Below are positions 12,867-25,167 of a stretch of DNA of 64,000 nt, one piece after another. The translations under genes and the position numbers were made by a program. This DNA is from Varanus komodoensis (Eukaryota; Chordata; Lepidosauria; Squamata; Varanidae), in the NCBI RefSeq assembly GCF_004798865.1, contig NW_025336087.1, positions 52,499,146 to 52,563,145 of the forward strand, given 5' to 3'. Position 1 is the stretch's first letter; every line of letters starts with the position of its first letter. The notes beneath the pieces are model-generated. The model worked only from the letters and a program-made list of their open reading frames with translations. It ran no database searches and was not told where the DNA came from.

Positions 12867-13939
12867 TAACTTAATGAAAATTTTGATACTCCTTTAGATG
12901 AGTTTTACAATTACTTCATCCTGCTCCCCAGTAAATGACTACTGCTCTCTAGGAAAAACAGCATAAAAATAAGACACTATTTATGGAAAAGGTTCATTAA
13001 AAGACTCACAGCATAATTTGTTATGTTCATATAAAGGCCTTAAGAACAAAATACCTGGACCAATTAGGGTCCAGTAGGGGTCAGACTCCTGGTCACCCTA
13101 CCAAAACACTTCATTTTTGTTAATGGTAAAAAAGAAGAAGTTGCTTTTTTGCTTATATCTCCAAACTGTAATGGAGCTAGCTAAACATAAAATCCACTGT
13201 TTTGATTTTAAAAAGTTTAAGTTAAATTCATACATGTTTAAAATAATTGAATTATTACACAATGCTTCCTCTATCATTAATTCTGCCTGAATTTTTGACA
13301 AATAAACTTTAAGACCTCAACACTCTAGCTACAGTAATTACAAATGGTGTTACAGCAGGAGTCCATAATTAGAGAACAAGTTGCCAGAAGACAGTGACGA
13401 AACAAAGCAGTCAAATGTGATCATCAGTTTATTTGTTATAGCAATAGATTGTAGCCCAGCTGCAGATTTTATTCACTGACACACTAGGTGGCCTAAGGCA
13501 AACACTGACCTCTCAGGCTTCAATCTGAGACATGAGGAAAATATAAACCTAGCTGTCAGGGCGACTGTAAGTATTGCTGAAATAATGGATTGGATCCTGA
13601 TAGGAATTTGTAGGAAAGGGTGGATAGATTAGCTATTCCTCTGCTAGCCAGTAGAACTGGCCGAAAATGTTCACTTAAGGGTTGGGATGAAGAAAGTTGG
13701 GTAGGGAGCATTCAACTGGGAGAATTTTCAAGGTTTTAAGGGCTGGTGGAAAGAGGAGGGGGGAGGGAACCCAGCTTTCATTTGCCTTCTTCTTATGAGT
13801 ATGGTTTGAAGACACATAAGGCATCCACCATGTTAAAGCTAAGCAGGGCTGGCCTGAGCTTGGAGGGGAGCCCACCAGGAAACCACAGGTAGCTGCCTTC
13901 AAGTTCCACAAAGGGAAAAAGGTGGAACATTAAATAGAC

Positions 13940-13976
<37 letters not shown>

Positions 13977-14985
13977 CTTGTCTTGAATCCAATGCATATC
14001 ATTTTAAAATGTTTTTAACTAATCAAAGGGCTAAATATCCCTTTGATTTTGCAATTTAAAGGTCTTATCAAATAACTAATACGAACACCAGAACTTTCAT
14101 TTCCTCAAACAGCTTTTCTCCCCTATAATGACACAATTTTAGAATAAGGAGCTCATTGATTTTAATTTATTTATGCTATACATTTCAGTACAAACAGCTT
14201 CTATTTAACCCATACTTGCAATTACACTGGCAACATTTTTATCCATATGGTTAGTGGGAGACAGATAACTGGTTTTCTTGTCACATGAATAGGATCACTA
14301 AATAAGGTACAAAAATCTATTTTCATCTGTTTGTGACTTCTATGTCAAATATCCATCCTGGGAGGAAATGGTCAAAATTGAATTAAACTGAAAAGGTTCC
14401 CCTAAATATTCTTAAGTCCACAGAATCACTGAAAATTTTGAGAACTGCTTTTCCTTTTGAAATAAATGTTTAATCCCAAAAAGCTGGAGAAAAGTTATAA
14501 AATAGAAATGGTTTGCTGTTACTTGATGAAGAGATAACACACGCTTCCCTGAACTTATTAAGAAAAGCCTCACATATACTTGCTTTGTCCTATGGCAAAT
14601 AAACATTCATAATACTCTTTAACTCAACTGAAAATATAAAGACTTAATTAAGTGGGGGTAGCAATCTTAATACACAGATGTTTGCATGCATTCTACTGTA
14701 TAACTCAGTTTGCATGTTGTATCTACTTGGGAATTCTTTGAACCATAAGTAGTTGGGATCAGGCAGGAGTGAGGTGTCCTCACTAGCCAAGGTTCAGCCT
14801 TAGCCAATTCATTTAGCAGCTCCATGCAAACCAGGTTGACATATAAATGGAAGAGTTCAGCAACAGCTTTCATAAGACTGTTTATCCACTGGGTTCAGGA
14901 CATAGATCAAGTCCTCCAGACCTCCTAAACAGTAGTGATGTAGATTTTCTGTGTATTGTGTATATGTATTTGACATTCTTTCTAA
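12867..14985. other. No gene seen
   Basis: AT-rich sequence without splice-flanked open frames or recognisable domains. It includes the GATA microsatellite listed separately. Confidence 0.6.
13937..13977. repeat. (GATA)n microsatellite
   Basis: About ten uninterrupted GATA units. Likely length-polymorphic. Confidence 0.95.
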
Positions 14986-14987
14986 GT

Positions 14988-15080
14988 TTTGCAATCCTAT
15001 GTACCTAAGCCTGAGAACACATTCCAATGAACTGAATGGAATGTACATGTGAGTAGATACATTTTCAGTGCAATCATAAA
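14988..15080. repeat. Short interspersed repeat, 'AATGAACTGAATGGAATG' type
   Basis: GCAATCCTATGTACCTAAGC, then AATGAACTGAATGGAATGTA and GTGAGTAGATAC. This resembles a squamate repeat in which 'tcctatgcacacttacct' and 'acttctgagtagacatgcat' flank a central CAATGGG block. Similar pieces occur at 15495-15595, 20220-20420, 48240-48355 and 49735-49800. Family not named. Confidence 0.5.
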
Positions 15081-15494
15081 AGCATGTTAATGTTAAATGC
15101 TACATAATTATCTGAGCAGTCTAAATGAGTTTAACAGAAATATTGAATGATGAATATCATTGTGAATATTTCACATCATTGGGGATAGTGAATCAATAAA
15201 TTACACAAGCCAGTCTAAATCTTATAGTTAGACATATTAAAAGTTTGATAATGATTTTTAGAGAAATATTGGTAATTTATTTAAACAAATGACCATTTAA
15301 TAGAATGCATTTATTTAGGTTTTGCAGCAGAAGTGAAAACATTTAAGATTTATTAATTTTTCCCATGCCTCAGAAGCTGTGCACACAATGACCCTTTCCA
15401 TGGATAGTTGCCTGAAAAAGTTAATGCTTATTTTTATTTAATGAGTATGATATCCATTCCATTTGGCCAATTTGCTTTGTACTGTGTTCACTGA

Positions 15495-15595
15495 TTAGAA
15501 CTGCAATCATACAGCCTCTAGTCTGAAAGCAAGCTGCACTGAACTCAACGGGACTTAATTCTGACTAGGCATATGCTTATACCTTAGGTTGCTAA
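15495..15595. repeat. Short interspersed repeat, same type as 14988-15080
   Basis: GCACTGAACTCAACGGGACT followed by TAATTCTGACTAGGCATATG matches the same motif order. Confidence 0.55.
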
Positions 15596-18174
15596 TTTAT
15601 AAGAAACAATGCACAGAGAATTTCTACAGAAATATCTAGCAATGGAAAATTTTCTACCCCACATCACTAGTCATGAGTTTTGACCAAATCAGTCCTGTGC
15701 TACAGCAATGATTCTTACTTCAAAGGCCAGGAATCACCAATGTTGGCCTTATGTTAAAACTGTTCTGAAAGATCACAACAGAAATTTAAAAATATTAACA
15801 TATTGATGAATTCAAGATTCCTTTGGATATCAATGCCATGAGGTGCTGGCAATCTATGTGGTTAGCAGTTACCACATTACAACCAGCATGCAGAACACTT
15901 TCATTGGCATAAGCCAAGAATTAGTGCGAAACAAAACCACTAAACCAGAACTTCTCAATGACACAGATAACATGGCAAGCCCAATACTATTCTGTTTCCT
16001 GTTATATTGTTGTTGTTTTATCTGGCATGTCTAACATAGCTAGATCAGAGTACAGAAATGTAATTCAGAAGTCTTTCAGAAATCCTTTCATGGGAAAACC
16101 ATCATTTAAGAAAACTGGATGATCTAGAAAGAACAAGCAAGTAAAAAAATATGACCACAGAGAATCTCTGTGCTTAGTATAGGTAAGAATGCATCCAACA
16201 AGAGTCACAACACGTGCAGCTTCTGCAGTTGACCAAAGAGCAAGGAAGAGAACATTTACCACCCACATAATACTAGTTTATTTACTCTGCAGATTAAAGT
16301 TATATGAACTACTGTTCAACACTATTCCTTGCAGAGTCCACTTTTTCTACTACTTTTAAAGATACTGCCAATATAATGTCAGTTATCAATGAAGACTCAG
16401 CTAAAAACAACTGACATGGAGATATGATTATAGTTAAAGTAATTAGGTTGGATATAGAGGTTGCTCACACTGCTGGGATCATTCCTTAAGAAGAATGCCA
16501 CTCAGGATATGCCAGAAGACAGTAAGGGGAAAAGAATGGCTATTTTCCTCTATTTCCCTCCTCCTGAACCCTCCAGTACCAACCCTTGGTGTAGATTTTT
16601 GAAGGACAGAGAAAGCAGTAGAGGGAGGAGAGAAATGACAAAAGTTGTCCTCCCTTCTGCCAGTGGAAATATTCTGCTAGCTCGTGAGCTTTACATGGAC
16701 AAGATGAGCTCTTCTATTTGCAGAAGGCACAATCTGGATCCATGCAAATATTTATAATAAAACCCTCAAAAATAACATGCTTCACTTTTTATATTTAAAA
16801 AACATTAGTTGCCCATCTTTCAGTTCCAACTCTCTGTATGATCAGGTTTTGATCACACAATAACTTCACTGCCTCTTGATACAAAGATACAAGAGTTAAT
16901 CTCACGACACTTAATCTGCAGTATTAAGCAAGCTGATACCTGCCAAGGTACTAGGTACCCTATTTTTAATTAATTGTTATTGTGCATTTCAAAATCAAAA
17001 TCAAAACCTAACAACGAAATAAAATAAAACATTAGTTTTCTTACACAAAATTTGAATACAGCTATTATCATTATTACATTTTTATACCACCTGTAGCCAA
17101 AGCTCTCTGGGCAGTTTACAGCAACAATAATAGAAGCATAGAATAATAGAGGCACTCAAGTCACCCATCCAGATTCTACAGTAATACATATACACTATGT
17201 ACCCCTATGTATTTTATTCATAATAAAATATACTATTTTTGGAGATAATTATGCACAAACATTAACAAAGACAGCCCAGAAATACACAAATTTGTCCATT
17301 TTCTGAAAATCTGTGTCATTTGTAAATTACTAGGTAAATTGGAAATATACCTTCTTATCAATAAAGCAAGTTACTGGGGACCATCTTTATCTATTGAATT
17401 CATCAAACCTTTACAACCATATATTTAGACTACAGTTACTTCCATTTCAGAAATCAGCATAATTACTGCTAATAATGGGCATTTCTATTGAAATAGCAGT
17501 ATAACATGGTATAGGGAACTTTTTAGCTTTATTAAGATGTCGACTGGAGTCTAGAATGTTTGGATGCCCTGCAGGAAAGGAGACTGGGGGCTTTGGCAAA
17601 TGTTCAGTGGAAGGAGTGGACAAGGCTAGCATGCTACAACCCTAACTTCTGCTGCAGGAAAGGCAGGAGGACAGTGTGTCAACTTGGCACTACTAAGTAG
17701 CAGCCAGAGATGCCCCTGCTGGAACAGGAAATGGAGGGACATAGAGCTGTGGAGGACAATCTTCACCCACCTCTGCAGCTTCAAAATTGAGGGGGATACT
17801 TGTCACCAAAGATCAACTATTTTGCCATGGCAAATATAGCAAATATAAATGTGAAGGCTTGGATGTGAGTATGGTTATTTAATAGCACAGAATGAGTGTA
17901 CTGGATACTTATACAATTTAATTCATTGGCAAATACTAAAACCGTGATTTTTTAAGCTTTCCCAAAAGCTGTTTTTTGACCTATGACCCACTTCCAAATA
18001 TGGAAAAAGGAATTTGTATCCATCCTGTATCAAAAAATTCTAGTAACAGAGAAAACCTATGATATTACACTCTAAGGGCAGATGTGCCTTAAGGGAGCAC
18101 ATTATCTCTTAGGAATTGCTACATATATGAGCCGTATATCAGCAGTAAGCTAATCACATTGGTGCAGTCAGGTA
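15596..18174. other. No gene seen
   Basis: AT-rich sequence with no convincing exon on either strand. An antisense L2-type tail is listed separately at 17065-17145. Confidence 0.6.
17065..17145 (-). repeat. Antisense L2-type LINE 3' tail
   Basis: ATTATTACATTTTTATACCA, then AGCTCTCTGGGCAGTTTACA: the reverse complement of the usual 'gtaaactgcccagagagct...ggtataaaa' tail of reptilian L2-like LINEs. Confidence 0.6.
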
Positions 18175-18305
18175 CAATGGGGTGGAAAACATGTGACCTG
18201 TCAGGTATTTTTTGACTGGAATGCCCGTCACTTCTAGCCAACATAGCCAATGGCGAAGAATGATGGGAGCTGCAATTGAACACCTGGAGGGCCGCTGTTC
18301 TGCAT
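18175..18305. repeat. Short palindromic DNA-transposon relic
   Basis: Same family as 11000-11150: CTTCTAGCCAACATAGCCAA, GAATGATGGGAGCTGCAATT and CACCTGGAGGGCCGC in order. Confidence 0.65.
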
Positions 18306-18539
18306 GCATAATATAGAGGACAAATTTAACAAACTGTGGAAATCTACTCTAAATGTGTGCTAGCGGTGGCATACTAAAAAGCTTGATTTTGTGAGTTGTC
18401 ATATCTGCACCCAACCAACTCAAGCAACTGATAAGCAAGGCAGTTTGCAGTCATCAAAATTACAGATAGCATATGTGAACCAGCCCTAAGCATTTTAAAT
18501 ATATGCCATCAGTGTGACTATCAGGATCCCCAAATGTAT

Positions 18540-18660
18540 CGATGTATTTATTATAACATTATATCCTGGGTTTTTTCCCCTCTGGTAAGGAACCCAAGGC
18601 AACCTTCATAGTCTTCCTCCTATTTTATCCATACAGGAGGACACACACTACACCTGTCAG
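18540..18660 (-). repeat. Antisense L2-type 3' tail
   Basis: TTATTATAACATTATATCCT, then GGAACCCAAGGCAACCTTCA, the reverse complement of a 'ggttgccttgggttcc..aggatataa' tail. Confidence 0.5.
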
Positions 18661-18989
18661 TTCTAAGGAAAATTGTACAATGGATTCTCTTATATACAAA
18701 CAATTGTCTGAGATTCGAAACTACCATAACTCATTTATTCACATCTGAAGAAGCCCAGTTCTTTAACTGTAATTACTGCTGCTCCTACATAATTTTCTAG
18801 TTATTACATCACCAAGTATTTTATTGCAAGCAGTGGGTAATACCTGTTCCTAACTACAGCAACAAATTAATTACAAAAGGAAGGGTTAATAAAGAAAATA
18901 TTTGTTAGTTTTGTAGTTCTTAATATTGGGATTGCAGTCCCTGAAAAAACACCTCTCCTGACCTAAATCTACCCAGGCACTGCAATCAA

Positions 18990-19320
18990 CATTTAACTCT
19001 TTTCTTCCAGGTCATCTTGAAAGGTGGCCAATAAAAGAGAAGGCCTTCTTAGTTGTGTGTTTGGAATCATTTTCCCACTGAGGTCTGCAGGCACCAATTG
19101 TGCCAACCTTTTAATGCTCAGGTTCTATTTCCAGGCATTTAAAGGCATTCATGTCAGGTGTACATCTAGTTTTATTAAAATTGTTTTAGCTGTTAACATT
19201 TTAATATACCCAAGTTAAAACAATTTTAATGTAGAATTTGTGATTTGTAATTTTATGAATTGTTGTGAACTGTCCTGACAACTTCAACTACTGAGAGGCA
19301 TAGAAATGTAGTAATAATTA
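18990..19320 (+). mobile_element. L2-like LINE 3' end, sense
   Basis: Degenerate coding end ('CCCACTGAGGTCTGCAGGCA', 'CAGGCATTTAAAGGCATTCA') followed by TGTGAACTGTCCTGACAACT and AGGCATAGAAATGTAGTAAT. The motif order resembles the C-terminal end and tail of the L2-like copies at 51.4 and 52.3 kb. Heavily decayed. Confidence 0.5.
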
Positions 19321-19699
19321 AGAGCAAAACAGGTAGAAATGAATCAATTTGTACTGTTCAGTACTGTAATCAACTTTAAATGTGTCGTAGGATATTCTAC
19401 TACACCCAGACATAGACTCACACCATTTTACTCTGGGGTATAATTTCTAAGCTCCTGTTCTATATTTCCAATTAATGCAGATTAGTTAGCAACCCTTCCA
19501 TATTATTTTGCTATATTTAAAAAGCTCCAGACAATCAATTTTAGGTTGTGCCTAGGTTTGCAGTCCTGACCTCAGATTTGATATGGTTTTACACTATAAC
19601 CCTTTTTCCAGTGAAAATTAAAAATATTTAGTTTCTTGAATGCCACAAGTATAGCTACCTCAAAGAAGTACAGGTCTTAACCCGAGCAAGAGTTCAGCC

Positions 19700-19915
19700 C
19701 TGCAATCCAGTTTTGAAACTGCAGCTCACTATGGCTATTGCTATAGCACCCATTCAAATTGCTGATCCACACCCTTGTCACAGCTTCTTGTGTTATGTGA
19801 ATCCAGTGATGGTGGTTTGTTGGGTAGTTAACAAATCAGTTCTGGTTCTGGGTGGTTTGTTAACCAAAGCAACAAGCCATCCTCAACTCAGTTCACATAA
19901 GAAGCCGTATCCGGA
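19700..19915. repeat. Dispersed repeat related to 140-430
   Basis: GCTTCTTGTGTTATGTGAAT, then GGTTCTGGGTGGTTTGTTAA and CAACAAGCCATCCTCAACT: the same phrases as at 140-430 but mainly inverted. Confidence 0.45.
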
Positions 19916-20219
19916 AGAGTAATTAGGTAAATCAGCTGGCATGCAAACACAAATTATGTCAACTACCTTGTGATCACATGAACAATAAGGACAACCAGCT
20001 TCCCCACATAAAGAATTAGGGAATGGAGCTTTCTGAGTAGAAAAGTACATACTCCAGGAGCCTTACACTCCAACACTTCTCTTTTAAGAAGTTAAGAAAT
20101 GACTGTCTCTTCAGAAATATTGTTTTCTGTCACCATGAAGTGTGTACTAGGAAAAAACACTATCATGCAATTAAAAATGGGAATTAATACTTCAAATCCT
20201 CAAATGTATAGATAGAATT

Positions 20220-20420
20220 ACAACCTAGGATATAAGTCCAAATAAAACTAATAGAACTTACTTCTCAGTATACATACACAAGATTGTGCTATAAACAAGG
20301 CACTACTTTAGACCTTTTAGTAACAGATCGTAAGATCTGCAGCACAATCAAACATGTTTCCTCACAAGTAAGCTCCACTCAAATCAGCAGTAGTTTACTC
20401 CCAATACGCGTTCTTAGGAC
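20220..20420. repeat. Short interspersed repeat, two halves
   Basis: AATAGAACTTACTTCTCAGT, ACACAAGATTGTGCTATAA, then CAAGTAAGCTCCACTCAAAT and AGTTTACTCCCAATACGCG. Two related half-units of the type listed at 14988-15080. Confidence 0.5.
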
Positions 20421-20546
20421 TAACTTTAGAAACATGGGTTTCCACAACATTCACACCCTGTATTGTTTTACAAATTAGCACCAGCTCCACTTATGGAACT
20501 TTCCTCTTGGTGTCCCAATACAGCAGAAGGCTTCCACTATACCTAC

Positions 20547-21157
20547 CGAGACAGCAAAGCCAGCTTTTGCTCGAGCATCATCTCCAACTTCTGAGCCTGC
20601 TTTGAAAGCCAATGATCTACCCCGTGCAAGCGATAGCAAGTCTCGAGCATCAACCGGAAATCAGCCACGAAATCCGCGATCCCCCTATACTTCCCAGTCG
20701 AAAATTTATTTTCCATTTTCAGCAGCCACATCCCAGACGGCTGCGGTTCTTGGGAAGACTGATGCCCGCTACCTTCGCGGGAGGAGGAAGATGAAGCGGT
20801 GATAGCTGCTGTGCCACTTTGCCCATCCTCAGTCTTCTGGCTTCCAAAAGGTCTTAGAAAAGGGGCAGTCAGGGGCCGGTGCTTTTCCGACAGAAACTCC
20901 TTCAGGATCCGGTAGCCTTGTTGCAGTTCCGGGCTCAGGTTCTGCTCCAGGCTGTGGTGCCCGCCGCTGCTCGGTGCCTCGCCGTCTTCTTTCAGCAGGC
21001 ACCCAACGAGCGCGGGGTCCGCCGGAGCCTCTCCGCGCGCCCCGGCCCCGGCCGTCGTGGCGGCGGCTGCGTTGTCGGGCGGCAGCTCCATGTCGTCTTC
21101 CTCTTCTTCGCCACCGTCGTCGTCCTCTTCCTCCCCTTCGGGTTGCTCCAGGTTCAT
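20547..21157 (-). CDS. BRD10: BRD10 (KIAA2026) first coding exon, N-terminal 203 residues
   Basis: The exon encodes a glutamate/aspartate-rich N-terminus (residues about 7-22), an Ala/Gly/Pro-rich spacer, a helix LSPELQQGYRILKEFLSEKH (about 73-92), a serine-rich loop, and a conserved block with DFVADFRLMLETCYRLHGVD leading to MLEQKLALLSR at the exon end. This block matches my memory of human KIAA2026, an atypical bromodomain-containing nuclear protein whose biochemical role is poorly known. The first in-frame ATG is at 21157-21155, with G at -3; an in-frame stop lies upstream at 21235-21233 with no ATG between. The open frame ends at a TAG (20545-20543) that lies inside a splice donor, CG|GTAGGT, first intron base 20546, splitting the Arg codon after two bases. 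The remaining exons should lie to the left; I looked for the HLREKTT continuation and did not find it within 1-20540. Confidence 0.88.
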
Positions 21158-22060
21158 GCCCCGCTGCGGCTGTAGGGGACGAAGCGTGCGGGAGGTGCCC
21201 TCGGCATCCAAGAACTTGAACCCACGTCCTCTTCAGCCGGCCTACAGCGCGTTGCCCGCCACTCCTCGCTAGGCCAGCCGCGGCCAAAATAGCCACCGCT
21301 ACTGTCAGAGCCGCCTCTTTCTTCCCCTGCTTCTTCTTGCCCACTTCGTACCCGGGAGGCGGCGGCGGCGGCGGCCTCTCCACGCCGGGAAGAGCTGTAA
21401 CCTGTAGCGGCAGGTGAGAGCCCCTTTGATTCACCGGGCTGGAGAAAGCGGCTTTGAATCCCCGGCAACCAATTCAAGGGGAGCCTCAGAAAAGGCTGCC
21501 TGGCGTCTCTAGGTCCCTACCTCGGTGAGGAGAAGGGAGGCGTGAGACACAGCTGACGCCGCCCCCTATACCTGCCTGCCTGCGGGACCTGCTGCTGCTG
21601 CTGCTTGGGTCCCTGTCTCGTTTCCTCCCTTCCCACTTAGGCAAGAAGTGGGCAGCCGGCGGCGAGGCCTGCGCTCCTGCCTCGCCTCACAGCGCCGGAC
21701 TCCAACGAAGCGTCTCTAGACTAGCCCGCCACATTTGTCGAGGGCCGCTGCCGAAGCCGGTCGCACTGTCAGTTAAAGGGAAAGGGGGGGGGGGGGGGGG
21801 GGAGTGCTGCTGCCGCTGCTACTGCGAGACCTTAGCTGTCCCCTCCCCCCAGACAAGAGACAGGGAGAAGGGGTGGGAGAAGGGGGAAAAAAAAAGAGCC
21901 TTCTGCACCAACTGCGCGTGCGTAGAAGTGGCGGCCTAAGTCCGTTGCGTTGGCTGCGCATTCTGTTTTGGACGCCAGCTGGCGAACTCGTCATCACGAA
22001 GCGACGGGAGAGAGCGGGGAAGCCGCGGTGTCTTATCGCACATATTGGTTTTGGGCGATC
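20880..22060 (-). promoter_or_regulatory. CpG island and promoter region of BRD10, possibly bidirectional
   Basis: CpG density rises sharply here and falls on both sides, with GC-rich runs including a GGC repeat near 21357-21377 and a CTG run near 21589-21605. The island covers the BRD10 first coding exon and about 900 bases upstream. No TATA box is evident, as is usual for such promoters. The far edge at 21900-22060 is also CpG-rich and could serve a plus-strand transcript. Transcription start sites cannot be placed from sequence alone. Confidence 0.85.
21784..21802. repeat. Homopolymer run of 19 G
   Basis: An uninterrupted G run inside the CpG island, close upstream of BRD10. Such runs form G-quadruplex-like structures and are error-prone in sequencing, so the length is uncertain. 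Confidence 0.9.
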
Positions 22061-23394
22061 GCTGTGATGCTGTACAATCAATAAAGTCTTGCAGAGACGT
22101 TGATTAAAAAGAACAGCGTTGTAGCCGCGTTGTTCTATTTAAAAACCACAAAGGCCTTTGTACAGACGTTACGCTGCTGATATATTGGGGTTTTCTATCT
22201 GGGGACAGGCATGATTCACTTGAAGTTTGGGGAACATGCTTCTTCACCCAGGGCACTGCGGCATTGGTTTTAGCTATGGCGAAGAGGGAAAGGTATTTGT
22301 TGCATAAACCTTCATTAGCATGGTGATTTAGAGGTTTTTCCCCTTGCAGATGAGGAAAAACGCGGCAAAGTTAAATTTGTGGAATTTCTGAGGACTAAAG
22401 TTGTGTGATTCTTGGAAGAATGATTTGCTCTTTGTCCGATAACGGGTAGTCGTAGCTGCTGCCTCGCCATCATAATAGCAGGAGCGGATTATTCGCTGGT
22501 TGTAATCCAAGTATATCCTCTCTGGGAGTAATCCCCATAAAATCAGATCTAAGGAACTTAAATTTGTGCAGGCTTAAATAGAATCATATTGTCAGTGGAA
22601 ATATCATCGAGGCCAAATGTTGAAAGATGTGTGGGCATAGCCATTGTGGCTTCCATAAAATGCTTAGTTGAATAACTAGTGAGATATTTGTGTTGCATCT
22701 TTGTCTTGACAACTCTGCACAAAATGGAATAAGACTTAGTTTCTTAGTTTCTTTCCCCATTCCAGTCTCCCTACACATGCAGGGATACTGGAATGAGGAA
22801 TTTGATTTTAATTTTTCTAAGTCTGTATGTTTTGTTTTAAATTTACATTAGAACCTACCCTGAGATACATATTGTGAAATATGGCATATGGTATGGTATA
22901 AAGGGCAGGGAAGAATCTTTTCCCTTTCAGTCAGTCACAGATAAGGAAAAACCAATGTAAATGCTTCTCACAGCTTCTACCCTTTCTAGTATCTGTAGAT
23001 ATGCTGGAGAATGGTAGGCAGTGAGAAGATTTCAAGGACCTCCTTCTCCAAAGTTCAGCACAAACTGAGAAATGGCTTTTCCCTCTCCTCTCAACCTCAG
23101 GTTGTCTGCAATTCACATAGAACTTAAAAAAGGAACATGTGCAAGATAGCAGGAGACTATTACCACAGGTGATCTAGCAAATGAATATTATACAATTTAT
23201 GTTTGTGGGATGCAATTAATCTCAGTCTGCCAAACTCATTTGACATCAATAAGACTGTAAGTTAACAGTTTCCAGATTATGGGTGAGGTTGCAGGAACTT
23301 GATGTAAGGGGTATTCAAGTGTGTGGTGAAAAATGCCTCCACCTTGTTTATGAGTTGTTGGAGAACATGGTTGAGTGGGTGCTGTTGCATTCAT
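22061..23394. other. No gene seen
   Basis: Sequence downstream of the CpG island on the plus strand. No open frame with convincing splice sites was found, though a non-coding first exon of a divergent transcript could hide here. Confidence 0.5.
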
Positions 23395-23505
23395 GTCCTA
23401 TTTGAGGTGGGGGTTTTTTGGTGGGCACCTGGTTGGCCACAGAGCAAAATGCTGGACTAGATGGACTCTTGGGCTGATCCACCACAGCTCTCCTGTTCTT
23501 ATAAG
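23395..23505 (+). repeat. CR1 LINE 3' end, sense
   Basis: GTGGGCACCTGGTTGGCCAC, AAATGCTGGACTAGATGGAC and GGGCTGATCCACCACAGCTC then GTTCTTATAAG are the signature end of reptilian CR1. Only about 110 bases remain. Confidence 0.85.
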
Positions 23506-25006
23506 TGGGAGACACTATACAGTGTTGAGTTCTTTCAGTGGCATCATCCTGTGGAAAAGAATAAACATGAACCAGTAATCTTTAAAACAGTCTATGCTAT
23601 AGCCAACAGGTGCTGAAGAATCCCTGAGGTATTCTCATTGCCTAGAGAGCACAATCCCAGCTGTTATTAAATGGGCAAAAAAAGAGGGCAAAATGCTGGG
23701 GGGTATCCCTGCAACTGGACTTAAAGTGTGCTCCAATTTAGTCAGTAGCAAGGGGGAAATCTGTGCCCCAGAAACAGACAGTATGATAATATGCATTTTA
23801 GAAAGAACTGTGATTGTGATTGTTCAGGAATTTTCATATTTCAAATACGGTCAGAGCATTTCCTTTATTTTAAAAGTCTGTTCTTGTTCTATCAATACCT
23901 ATTTTTTGGGAAACACGCACACTCAAACATAATACACTGCGTATTGAATGTAACATCTTGCCACATGAGAGCAGTATTGCATATAAATAAGATCCGAATT
24001 TCACAGAACTGAACTAACAAAATTTCCTGTACCTACATTGAGAGGAGAATGGTTCAAAACATGCTCTGTAGTGAATTTAGTAGCATTAATTTTATTGTTA
24101 TTACCAGAATGAGGTGATTGTGAGACTTTCTGCTTTGGATGTCAAAATAATTTGTACGGCCATGAGTACCATACATCTCATCTTACGTAAGGGGTGGCAA
24201 TTTGCTGCTCTGTCCAAGGAAGCAAAATACCATGGGCCAGTCCTCTTGGCTCTTTGGTTCTGTCATTCCAAACAGTACAGCCTTTTTTCTGGACTGCTTC
24301 ACTAAGGACTTCATTCTATAAAGTGCCACCAGTTACTTCTTCAAGCCTTTGTCTTTTTTGACCATTTTCCCTTTATTTAGCTATTTTTCTTTTACCAAGA
24401 GATTTGCAAGTTTTTTTCCTAAGGGTTGTACAAGTGTTAATGGTTGTACAAGGGTTTTCTAAGTGTTAATGTATCTTATTTGTATGGCTGCTTCCAGATA
24501 GGGGTTTATTGTGCAGTTCACTCACATTGTACAAATAATATTGCCGTCCATCTGTATTCTCATGTTTCCTGGTGCTCCTTCCATCTTGTTTCGTATCAGA
24601 GAAAGCCTAACTTTGCTTTTGAAAAGTACAGAAGAGTAGCACTGTGTTCACAGGTGTAAATGATGTTCACACTGCTTGTCCAGAATTTTCAAATTGTGGT
24701 TTTGATGTGGGCAGTGACCTATCAGATAAATAAATCAGTACATTCAGTATAATGTTTGTGAAAGCCAGTACTTTTATCATCTGTTGTTTTGTTTTTAACT
24801 GAACAACACTAAAGCACTTTCCAAGCTATATTTAAAAAAAAAAAAAAAGTAGCAATCCCACTTAAATGAAAGAGTGCTGTGGCACTGTACTCCTGTAATG
24901 CAATCTCTAGATTTTTTTTTTATGATGGTGGGCATAATAAGGGCATAGTGCTAAGCACCTATAATGGAACTTTTAAGGAAAGGCAAAGCCATTTTTTGTG
25001 CTAAGT
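23506..25006. other. No gene seen
   Basis: AT-rich sequence with a 15-A run near 24833-24847. No recognisable domain or exon. Confidence 0.6.
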
Positions 25007-25167
25007 CTTACTAGATGAGTCTAACACTTTCCATAACTCTAATAATGAAAAAGGCAAGAAGTATCTGTCCTGTTAATGATCAAAGCAAACTGAGAAATCT
25101 TCTATCCTAGATTTGACAGACAAAAATTCAGCAGGTGTCTAGAAAAGTCTGAGACTCTTGAGAAGTT
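25007..25167. repeat. Dispersed repeat Y, copy 2
   Basis: Same orientation as 8488-8640: TTACTAGATGAGTCTAACAC, AAAAAGGCAAGAAGTATCTG and AAAAGTCTGAGACTCTTGAG. Homology ends on both sides, giving a unit of about 150-160 bases. Confidence 0.7.

Noticed and set aside
1-20540. BRD10 exon 2 on the minus strand
   Set aside because: I looked for the expected HLREKTT continuation after a pyrimidine tract and acceptor and found nothing convincing; intron 1 probably extends past the window.
20829-21434. Long minus-strand open frame rich in Arg/Gly overlapping BRD10 exon 1
   Set aside because: GC-rich sequence keeps other frames open; the BRD10 frame has the conserved domain and the proper splice donor, this one has neither.
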